From Clostridiaceae bacterium (GTDB taxonomy: Bacteria > Bacillota > Clostridia > Oscillospirales > Acutalibacteraceae): 9,007 nucleotides of DNA. The notes under the pieces are model-generated. The model was not told the origin of the DNA. It made no database searches and was given only the letters and a program-made list of their open reading frames with translations. Positions 1 through 5,493 of the stretch are shown here, piece by piece. Positions within the stretch are counted from its first letter, which is position 1. The number at the start of each line of letters is the position of its first letter. The stretch lies in the NCBI GenBank assembly GCA_904501685.1, contig CAJGBX010000054.1, forward strand, positions 1 to 9,007, read 5' to 3'. Position numbers and translations under genes: made by a program.

Positions 1-423
1 ACACAGTCGGTGCCTGAGGTTGCGGCAGAGGTTGTAACGGCAATTAAAAAGGAACTTGATGAAAAGGGCATATATTTAGCGGCTCAGTGCTGTGAGCATT
101 TAAACCGGGCAATTATTGTTGAACGTGAGCTGGCTGATAGCTTAAGGCTTGATATTGTAAATGTGGTGCCTTGGCCTAAGGCAGGCGGTTCGTTTGCAAC
201 AGCAGTTTATAGGTCGATGAAAGAGCCGGTCGCGGTTGAGAGTATTTTTGCCGATGCAGGCCTTGACATAGGTCAGACTTTAATCGGTATGCACTTAAAG
301 GCCGTTGCCGTTCCGGTAAGGCTTTCGGTGAAAACCGTTGGCAATGCAATTTTAACCGCTGCAAGAGTACGTCCTAAATTTATCGGAGGAAACCGTGCGC
401 AGTACGACGAAAGCTTAATGTAA
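1..423 (+). CDS. ywlG: UPF0340 (YwlG-like, DUF436) protein, 5'-truncated by window edge
   Basis: Member of the conserved UPF0340/DUF436 family, whose biochemical function is not established. The reading frame is already open at base 1 (T-Q-S-V-P-E...), so the GTG at 10 is an internal valine codon and the true start lies to the left; 140 codons are visible, against about 180 residues for the family. Family hallmarks are present: QCCEHLNRA, PWPKAGGSFAT, DIGQTLIGMHLKAVAVPVR and RPKFIGG near the C-terminus. It ends at the TAA at 421-423 and is followed 20 bp later by a strong terminator, so it closes its own transcription unit and is not co-transcribed with nrdD. I recognise the family from sequence memory. 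The symbol is by analogy to Bacillus subtilis ywlG and implies no function. Confidence 0.88.
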   Translation, partial: TQSVPEVAAEVVTAIKKELDEKGIYLAAQCCEHLNRAIIVERELADSLRLDIVNVVPWPKAGGSFATAVYRSMKEPVAVESIFADAGLDIGQTLIGMHLKAVAVPVRLSVKTVGNAILTAARVRPKFIGGNRAQYDESLM

Positions 424-442
424 ACTTTATATTAAAAGTAAA

Positions 443-490
443 GGGTTAGCGAGATTTCCTTATGAGAAGTCTCATTAACCCTCTTTTTTG
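443..490 (+). terminator. Rho-independent terminator of the UPF0340 gene
   Basis: A hairpin pairs GGGTTA (443-448) with TAACCC (476-481). The stem continues inward through one G.T wobble and one C/A mismatch into GAGATTTC (451-458) paired with GAAGTCTC (466-473), leaving a 7-nt loop at 459-465. A T-rich tract (TCTTTTTTG, 482-490) follows the stem directly. It lies 20 bp after the stop codon. Confidence 0.88.
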
Positions 491-493
491 TTT

Positions 494-510
494 TTATAGA
501 ATTTCTATAA
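494..510. repeat. 17-bp AT-rich palindrome between terminator and NrdR box
   Basis: TTATAGAA-T-TTCTATAA is a perfect inverted repeat with 8-bp arms around a single central T. It has the arm-1-arm geometry of Fur/PerR-type operators but does not match their consensus (TTATAATnATTATAA for PerR). It lies just after the T-tract of the preceding terminator. It may be an operator of unknown specificity or chance in AT-rich DNA. Confidence 0.3.
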
Positions 511-531
511 TGTGGTTGTTTTTACGGGTCA

Positions 532-547
532 ACACAATATATAGTGG
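532..547. promoter_or_regulatory. NrdR box 1 upstream of nrdD
   Basis: The 16-mer acaCAATATATAGTGg matches the published NrdR-box consensus acaCwAtATaTwGtgt at all ten core positions and 15 of 16 overall. NrdR is the ATP-cone/zinc-ribbon repressor that controls ribonucleotide reductase genes in most bacteria, and the next gene is nrdD. The TATATA within the box (538-543) could serve as a -10 paired with a weak TTGTTT -35 at 516-521 (16-bp spacer), which would give an upstream promoter directly blocked by NrdR. That promoter is speculative; the box itself is convincing. Confidence 0.8.
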
Positions 548-588
548 GTGCGATTTCTGAAAAAAGCTTGATTTTAACGGGTTTTCAT

Positions 589-615
589 CAATTTGTGATA
601 AATAGGCACAAATTG
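589..615. repeat. 9-bp-arm inverted repeat in the nrdD upstream region
   Basis: CAATTTGTG (589-597) and CACAAATTG (607-615) are perfect inverted copies separated by 9 nt. The inner TTGTG...CACAA half-sites resemble Crp/Fnr-type operators, but the half-site spacing is one base longer than the TGTGA-N6-TCACA standard. There is no T-tract after it, so it is unlikely to be a terminator. It lies between the two NrdR boxes. A redox or anaerobiosis regulator is an inference only. Confidence 0.4.
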
Positions 616-626
616 GCAGCAGTTTA

Positions 627-646
627 AAGCACAAGATATTGTGCTT
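627..646. promoter_or_regulatory. NrdR box 2 within a 20-bp palindrome upstream of nrdD
   Basis: AAGCACAA-GATA-TTGTGCTT has perfect 8-bp arms. Inside it, 629-644 (gcaCAAGATATTGtgc) matches the NrdR consensus at 9 of 10 core positions. NrdR usually binds two boxes in helical phase. Here the equivalent positions of boxes 1 and 2 are 97 bp apart, so pairing of the two would need looping or further degenerate sites, such as CTACAAAATG at 661-670 or the 11-bp CAATATCATTG at 709-719 that overlaps the promoter -10. Confidence 0.65.
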
Positions 647-683
647 GCACAAAAAATAATCTACAAAATGTGCAAAATGCCTA

Positions 684-712
684 TTGACTTTAGCACTTGT
701 GTTTGATACAAT
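684..712 (+). promoter_or_regulatory. Sigma-A-type promoter of nrdD
   Basis: A -35 TTGACT (684-689) is followed by a 17-bp spacer and an extended -10, TGA-TACAAT, with the hexamer at 707-712. Predicted transcription starts near 719, giving a 5' leader of about 44 nt. The ribosome binding site GAGGG (752-756) sits 6 nt before the ATG at 763. The leader is too short for a riboswitch. Confidence 0.75.
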
Positions 713-762
713 ATCATTGCACAAATTTTAAGAGATCAAATTTAATGAATTGAGGGTATTTT

Positions 763-2949
763 ATGAAGATTATCAAGCGTAACGGCTCTGAGGCAATATT
801 TGAGCCGATAAAGATTGAGAATGCTATTGCCAAGGCAAACCTGGCTACCGAGGGAAAGCCTGAGCTTATTCCCGAGCAGATTCACGCAATTGCCGCCATT
901 ATCGAAAACTACTGCGAGGGTATAGGAAGAGCTTTATCGGTTGAGGAAATTCAGGAGCTGGTTGAAACTCAGCTTATGAAGCATGGCGCTTACGAAACTG
1001 CCAAGCGTTATATCCGTTATCGCTATACCCGTAATATGGTACGTGCCTCTAATACTACCGATGATAAGATTTTGTCGTTGATTGAGTGTAATAATGAGGA
1101 GGCTAAGCAGGAGAATTCCAATAAAAATCCTACTGTTAACAGTGTTCAGCGTGACTATATGGCAGGTGAGGTCAGCCGTGATATTACCGAGCGTATTCTA
1201 CTGCCGGAGGAAATTGTCAAGGCTCACCGTGACGGTATCATCCACTTCCATGACAGTGACTATTATGCTCAGCATATGCATAACTGTGATTTGGTCAATC
1301 TGGAGGATATGCTTCAGAACGGCACCGTTATCAGCGGTACTATGATTGAAAAGCCCCATAGCTTTTCAACTGCCTGTAATATTTCTACCCAGATTATTGC
1401 TCAGGTTGCATCTAACCAGTACGGCGGCCAGAGTATCAGTTTAACCCATTTGGCTCCGTTCGTTGACATCAGCCGTCAGAAAATCCGCCGTGAGGTTTTG
1501 GCTGAGATTGAATCGGCTGAGGTCGAAATGCCTGAGGAAAAGATTAACGCTATAGTTGAAAAGCGTCTTCGCTCTGAAATCAACAGAGGTGTACAGACCT
1601 TACAGTATCAGGTCGTAACCTTGCTTACCACTAACGGACAGGCTCCGTTTATTACGGTGTTTATGTACCTTGGTGAGGCTCATTCCAAGCAGGAAAAGGA
1701 CGATTTGGCATTGATTATCGAGGAAATGCTGAATCAGCGTATTCAGGGTGTAAAGAATGAGGCCGGTGTTTATGTCACACCTGCTTTCCCTAAGCTTATC
1801 TATGTTTTAGAGGATGATAACATTTCTGAAAACTCACCTTATTGGTATCTTACCGAGTTAGCTGCTAAATGTACTGCAAAGCGTATGGTTCCGGACTATA
1901 TTTCCGAGAAGATTATGCTTAAGCTTAAAATCGACCAAAACGGTAACGGTAACTGCTATACCTGTATGGGTTGCCGCAGCTTCCTCACTCCTTGGGTTGA
2001 TGAAAACGGCAAGCCTAAGTATTACGGTCGCTTCAATCAGGGTGTTGTTACCATTAACCTTGTCGATGTTGCCTGCTCTGCTTGTGTTGAGGGCAGAGAT
2101 ATTGATAAATTCTGGAAGGTTTTAGATGAACGTCTTGAGCTTTGCCACCGTGCTTTACAGTGCCGTCACGAGCGTTTGGAGGGCACTCTTTCCGATGCCG
2201 CACCTATTTTGTGGCAGTACGGTGCCCTGGCAAGACTTGAGAAGGGCGAGCCGATTGACAAGCTTTTGCATGGCGGATATTCCACCATTTCGTTAGGCTA
2301 TGCCGGTCTTTGGGAATGTGTATACCGCGTTACCGGTAAAAAGCTTACTGAGGCTGAGGGTGAGGCCTTCGGTATAAAGGTACTCGAAAAATTGAACGAT
2401 GCTTGCTTGAAATGGCGTACTGCTGAGAATATTCACTATTCTCTCTACGGTACTCCGCTTGAGTCGACTACCTATAAGTTTGCAAAATGCTTACAGAAGC
2501 GTTTTGGAATTATTGAGGGCGTAACCGATAAGAACTATATTACTAATTCTTATCACGTTCACGTAACCGAGGATATTGATGCCTTCTCCAAGCTTTCGCT
2601 TGAAAGCAAGTTCCAGGCTTTGTCACCCGGCGGTGCCATAAGCTATGTTGAAGTACCTAATATGCAGGATAATATTGAGGCTGTTTTGCAGGTTATGAAG
2701 TACATTTATGACAATATTATGTATGCCGAGCTTAATACTAAGTCGGACTATTGTCAGGAATGTGGCTTTGACGGTGAAATCCTTATTAAAAAGGATGAGG
2801 ACGGTAAGCTTATTTGGGAGTGTCCTAAATGCAAAAACCGTGACCAGAATAAGATGAATGTTGCTCGCCGTACCTGCGGTTATATCGGTACTCAGTATTG
2901 GAATCAGGGCAGAACCCAGGAAATTCAGGAAAGAGTTTTACATTTATAA
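763..2949 (+). CDS. nrdD: Anaerobic (class III) ribonucleoside-triphosphate reductase NrdD
   Basis: Oxygen-sensitive glycyl-radical enzyme that reduces ribonucleoside triphosphates to deoxy-NTPs for DNA synthesis in anaerobic cytoplasm. The protein has 728 residues, normal for the family. Residues 1 to about 95 are an ATP-cone allosteric domain (KIIKRNG...F.P.KI..AI.KA). The catalytic barrel follows, with a conserved cysteine at 175 (HNCDLVNLEDML, same number as the active-site Cys175 of E. coli NrdD) and the NCYTCMGCRSFL motif with cysteines 398, 401 and 404; Cys404 probably matches the second active-site cysteine. A zinc site is formed by C664-x2-C667 and C687-x2-C690. The glycyl-radical motif RTCGYIG places the radical on Gly706, 22 residues from the C-terminus. 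Start ATG 763 has GAGGG 6 nt upstream. NrdR boxes upstream indicate dNTP-dependent repression. No radical-SAM activase gene (nrdG) is adjacent, although one is required for activity and is often the next gene. Confidence 0.97.
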   Translation: MKIIKRNGSEAIFEPIKIENAIAKANLATEGKPELIPEQIHAIAAIIENYCEGIGRALSVEEIQELVETQLMKHGAYETAKRYIRYRYTRNMVRASNTTDDKILSLIECNNEEAKQENSNKNPTVNSVQRDYMAGEVSRDITERILLPEEIVKAHRDGIIHFHDSDYYAQHMHNCDLVNLEDMLQNGTVISGTMIEKPHSFSTACNISTQIIAQVASNQYGGQSISLTHLAPFVDISRQKIRREVLAEIESAEVEMPEEKINAIVEKRLRSEINRGVQTLQYQVVTLLTTNGQAPFITVFMYLGEAHSKQEKDDLALIIEEMLNQRIQGVKNEAGVYVTPAFPKLIYVLEDDNISENSPYWYLTELAAKCTAKRMVPDYISEKIMLKLKIDQNGNGNCYTCMGCRSFLTPWVDENGKPKYYGRFNQGVVTINLVDVACSACVEGRDIDKFWKVLDERLELCHRALQCRHERLEGTLSDAAPILWQYGALARLEKGEPIDKLLHGGYSTISLGYAGLWECVYRVTGKKLTEAEGEAFGIKVLEKLNDACLKWRTAENIHYSLYGTPLESTTYKFAKCLQKRFGIIEGVTDKNYITNSYHVHVTEDIDAFSKLSLESKFQALSPGGAISYVEVPNMQDNIEAVLQVMKYIYDNIMYAELNTKSDYCQECGFDGEILIKKDEDGKLIWECPKCKNRDQNKMNVARRTCGYIGTQYWNQGRTQEIQERVLHL

Positions 2950-2960
2950 GTGAAATTGCC

Positions 2961-2998
2961 AAAAGCCGTATTGAATTAATTTTCAATACGGCTTTTTT
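2961..2998 (+). terminator. Rho-independent terminator of nrdD
   Basis: A perfect 15-bp stem, AAAAGCCGTATTGAA (2961-2975) with its complement at 2982-2996, closes a 6-nt loop and runs straight into T residues (2993-2998). It lies 11 bp after the nrdD stop codon, so nrdD is a single-gene transcript. Confidence 0.95.
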
Positions 2999-3028
2999 AT
3001 TGTGAAAGTGACAAAGTGTAAATAATAA

Positions 3029-3057
3029 TTGACAAATATTAAGTTTTAACTTATTAT
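3029..3057 (+). promoter_or_regulatory. Main promoter of the glmM-acetyltransferase-nagB operon
   Basis: A consensus -35 TTGACA (3029-3034), a 17-bp spacer and -10 TATTAT (3052-3057) predict a start near 3064 and a leader of about 140 nt. The spacer and -10 coincide with a 22-bp palindrome (3036-3057): arms of 10 bp with one mismatch pair, centred on TT, inner arms TAAGTT/AACTTA. A repressor bound there would occlude the promoter. The XRE domain of the first gene is an obvious candidate, by inference. Confidence 0.7.
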
Positions 3058-3100
3058 AAAAGTATAATTTTCATTCGATTTGGCAATAATAGCAACTGTG

Positions 3101-3137
3101 AGTTTACAAAAACTTCAACGTCCGGTTGGTTGTAACT
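3101..3137 (+). repeat. Imperfect inverted repeat in the operon leader
   Basis: AGTTTACAA (3101-3109) pairs with TTGTAACT (3130-3137) with one bulged T, and CAAC (3116-3119) pairs with GTTG (3125-3128) around a 5-nt loop. It could be an RNA hairpin in the long leader or a DNA operator. Its right arm overlaps a possible second promoter -35. There is no T-tract, so it is not a terminator. Confidence 0.3.
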
Positions 3138-3158
3138 GAAAGACAATTGATGTATTAT
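3130..3158 (+). promoter_or_regulatory. Possible second promoter of the amino-sugar operon
   Basis: TTGTAA (3130-3135), a 17-bp spacer and TATTAT (3153-3158) form a fair sigma-A-type promoter, with a start near 3165 and a leader of about 40 nt. It is weaker than the promoter at 3029-3057 and the two may act in tandem. Confidence 0.4.
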
Positions 3159-3206
3159 AGATTACAGAATTGAATATAACTTTTAATAAACGTTTTGGAG
3201 GACAAT

Positions 3207-4829
3207 ATGACTATCGGTGAAAAAATAACACATTTGAGAAATGCTTCGGGTATGTCGCAGGAAAATCTGGCCGACAAGCTTTCGGTATCACGTCAGTCGG
3301 TTTCAAAATGGGAAATGGACCAGGCTCAGCCTCAGATTGATAAGATTTTGCTTTTGTGTGAGCTTTTTAACGTTTCCACAGATGAGCTTTTGTATGATAA
3401 GAAGGTTATTAACCGTATGCCGGCTAATGCACCCAGAAAAAATAAGTATTTCGGCACCGACGGCTTCAGAGGTGAGGCTAATATGAATCTGACCTCAATG
3501 CACGCTTATAAGGTTGGCCGTTTCTTGGGATGGTATTATTCATCGTCACTGTCCGGCTGTCAAAATGCCGGCTATAGACCCAGAATTGTCATAGGCAAGG
3601 ACACCCGTCGTTCAAGCTATATGCTGGAGTATTCTATTGTTGCAGGTATTACCGCCTCGGGTGCAGATGCTTATATGCTTCACGTTACTACAACTCCGAG
3701 TGTGTCTTATGTTGCACGTCAGGACGAGTTTGACTGCGGTATTATGATTACAGCTTCGCACAATCCGTTCTACGATAACGGTATTAAGGTTATTAATAAG
3801 TTCGGTGAGAAGCTTGACGATGACACCACTGCTTTTATTGAGGCTTATATTGACGGCGATATGGCGGCGTTAGGCGTTCAGGGCGACGATTTGCCGTTGG
3901 CTCACCGTGACAGAATTGGTCAGATTATTGACTATGTTTCGGGACGTAACCGTTATGTCGGCTACCTTATTTCGGTTGCTTCTAACTCGTATAAAAAATT
4001 AAGAATCGGTCTTGACTGTGCAAACGGAGCTTCTTGGATGCTCGCTAAAGCAGTGTTTGATGCTTTGGGTGCACACACCGTTATTATCGGAAATCAGCCT
4101 GACGGACTTAATGTTAACAACGGCTGCGGCTCTACCCATATTGAAAAGCTTTGTGCCTTGGTTAAGGAGCAGCATCTTGATGTCGGCTTTGCTTTTGACG
4201 GTGATGCTGACCGTTGTATAGCAGTTGACGAAAACGGAAATGTTGTTGACGGTGACGCTATGATGTATGTTTTGGCTAACCGATTGAAAACTCGCGGTAT
4301 GCTTAATAAAAATACCGTTGTTGCTACCGTTATGTCAAATAGCGGCTTCTTCGCTTCGCTGAAGAATAAGGGTATTGAGTGCGATCAAACTAAGGTCGGT
4401 GACCGTTTTGTTTATGAGTCTATGCAGAATAACGATTTCTCCTTAGGCGGTGAGCAGTCGGGCCATATTATCCTTAAAAAGTATGCCACTACAGGTGACG
4501 GCATTTTGACTGCAATTATGCTTGCTGAGGAAATATGCGACCGTAAGCTTTCACTCAGCACTTTAACCGAAGGCTTGATGCTGTATCCTCAGTATCTGGT
4601 TAACCTGAGGGTTAATGATAAAGATGCCGTTATGAACGACTCGGAGGTTTTAAAGGCTAAGGACGAGGTTGAAAAAATCATTGACGGTAAGGGCAGAGCA
4701 CTGCTTCGTCAGAGCGGTACCGAGCCGGTCATCCGTGTTATGATTGAGGCTGAAACTCAGGAGATTTGTGAGAAATATGCCGGTATGATAGCCGATGTTA
4801 TTAAGGAAAGAGGTCACGTAGTTGGATAA
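3207..4829 (+). CDS. glmM: XRE helix-turn-helix domain fused to phosphoglucosamine mutase (GlmM)
   Basis: GlmM interconverts glucosamine-6-P and glucosamine-1-P, a cytoplasmic step toward UDP-GlcNAc for peptidoglycan. The start is ATG 3207, with GGAGG (3197-3201) 5 nt upstream; an in-frame TTG at 3195 would overlap this site and is rejected. The product is 540 residues. Residues 1 to about 63 are a complete XRE-type DNA-binding domain (IGEKITHLRNASGMSQENLADK, helix-turn-helix about 16-37, SRQSVSKWE recognition helix 28-36). A short basic linker (66-79) leads to a full GlmM from KYFGTDGFRGE at residue 80, about 461 residues and normal for the enzyme. Key sites are intact: phosphoserine Ser184 in TASHNPFYDNGIK, metal loop DGDADR (331-336), sugar-binding GEQSG (Glu416) and phosphate-binding RQSGTEP (501-507). 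The frame is continuous across the junction, so this is a real fusion in this sequence. First gene of a coupled operon with an acetyltransferase and nagB. Autoregulation is inferred. Confidence 0.93.
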   Translation: MTIGEKITHLRNASGMSQENLADKLSVSRQSVSKWEMDQAQPQIDKILLLCELFNVSTDELLYDKKVINRMPANAPRKNKYFGTDGFRGEANMNLTSMHAYKVGRFLGWYYSSSLSGCQNAGYRPRIVIGKDTRRSSYMLEYSIVAGITASGADAYMLHVTTTPSVSYVARQDEFDCGIMITASHNPFYDNGIKVINKFGEKLDDDTTAFIEAYIDGDMAALGVQGDDLPLAHRDRIGQIIDYVSGRNRYVGYLISVASNSYKKLRIGLDCANGASWMLAKAVFDALGAHTVIIGNQPDGLNVNNGCGSTHIEKLCALVKEQHLDVGFAFDGDADRCIAVDENGNVVDGDAMMYVLANRLKTRGMLNKNTVVATVMSNSGFFASLKNKGIECDQTKVGDRFVYESMQNNDFSLGGEQSGHIILKKYATTGDGILTAIMLAEEICDRKLSLSTLTEGLMLYPQYLVNLRVNDKDAVMNDSEVLKAKDEVEKIIDGKGRALLRQSGTEPVIRVMIEAETQEICEKYAGMIADVIKERGHVVG

Positions 4830-5493
4830 ATTAGTTAAAACCAAAGATCTGTACGATTGCAGGGTGCCTTATTTAAAGGAACTTTTTGAAACAAGTGAAT
4901 ATCCTTGGGAAATGCTTCCTAAAATAAAGGATGTAATAGCAAGTCTTTTAAAAACCGGAATTGAAGGCTTTACTGAATTAAAGCCGGGTGTTCTGGTTGG
5001 ACGCGATGTTAAAATTGCCGCTACCGTAACTATTGAGGCTCCGGCAATTATCGGTCACGGTACCGAGCTTCGTCCGGGTGCATATATCAGAGGCAATGTC
5101 ATTACCGGTGAGGGCTGTGTAATGGGTAATTCAAGCGAGTATAAAAACTGTATTTTACTTGATAAGGTACAGACACCGCATTATAATTATATCGGTGATT
5201 CAATTCTCGGTAATAAGGCTCATACCGGTGCCGGTTCAATTTGCTCTAACCTGAAGTCAGACGGTAAGGCGGTCGTAATCAGGGGTGATGTAAATTACGA
5301 AACAGGCCTTCGTAAAATCGGCGGCATTTTAGCCGACGGAGCTGATATCGGTTGCGGTTGTGTTATCAATCCGGGTACTGTTATAGGTAAAAATACCAGT
5401 GTTTATCCGTTAACGTCTTTACGTGGAGTTTATCCTGCAAACTGCATTGTAAAGGCTCAAAATAATGTAGTACCAAGAAAGGAAGAAATATAA
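4822..5493 (+). CDS. Stand-alone GlmU-C-like glucosamine-1-phosphate N-acetyltransferase (left-handed beta-helix)
   Basis: Likely acetylates GlcN-1-P with acetyl-CoA to GlcNAc-1-P. The protein has 223 residues: about 55 mostly helical residues, then hexapeptide-repeat left-handed beta-helix like the C-terminal half of GlmU. It keeps the residues associated with GlmU acetyltransferase activity: Arg84 (RPG), Lys108 (SEYKNC, cf. VEVKNS), His120 and Tyr123 (HYNYIGD, cf. HLSYIGD, where the His is the catalytic base) and Asn143. The nucleotidyltransferase domain is absent, so it should not make UDP-GlcNAc although such proteins are often labelled 'UDP-GlcNAc pyrophosphorylase'. Start TTG 4822 follows directly on an in-frame TAG, so no longer form is possible. 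AGAGG (4809-4813) lies 8 nt upstream. The gene overlaps the end of glmM by 8 nt and its stop overlaps the ATG of nagB, so translation is coupled. A related acyl or nucleotidyl-sugar acetyltransferase specificity cannot be excluded. Confidence 0.8.
   Translation: MDKLVKTKDLYDCRVPYLKELFETSEYPWEMLPKIKDVIASLLKTGIEGFTELKPGVLVGRDVKIAATVTIEAPAIIGHGTELRPGAYIRGNVITGEGCVMGNSSEYKNCILLDKVQTPHYNYIGDSILGNKAHTGAGSICSNLKSDGKAVVIRGDVNYETGLRKIGGILADGADIGCGCVINPGTVIGKNTSVYPLTSLRGVYPANCIVKAQNNVVPRKEEI

Noticed and set aside
10..423. GTG at 10 as the start of the UPF0340 gene
   Set aside because: The frame is open to base 1, no ribosome binding site can be seen, and the family extends about 40 residues further upstream. 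The gene is cut by the window edge.
494..510. PerR/Fur box reading of the palindrome after the first terminator
   Set aside because: The 7-1-7 geometry fits, but the bases do not match the PerR, Fur or Zur consensus, so it is kept only as an unnamed palindrome.
494..724. Minus-strand 76-codon frame in the nrdD upstream region
   Set aside because: It would start with TTG, has no ribosome binding site, low-complexity composition, and lies across the NrdR boxes and the nrdD promoter. It is best seen as open by chance in AT-rich intergenic DNA.
3195..3206. TTG at 3195 as the start of the XRE-GlmM gene
   Set aside because: It overlaps the GGAGG ribosome binding site that is properly spaced for ATG 3207, and XRE domains normally begin at the equivalent of MTIGEKI.
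3058..3206. A glmS-type ribozyme or other riboswitch in the glmM leader
   Set aside because: The leader is long enough to prompt the question, but I see no conserved glmS ribozyme core or other known riboswitch motif, only a weak imperfect hairpin.
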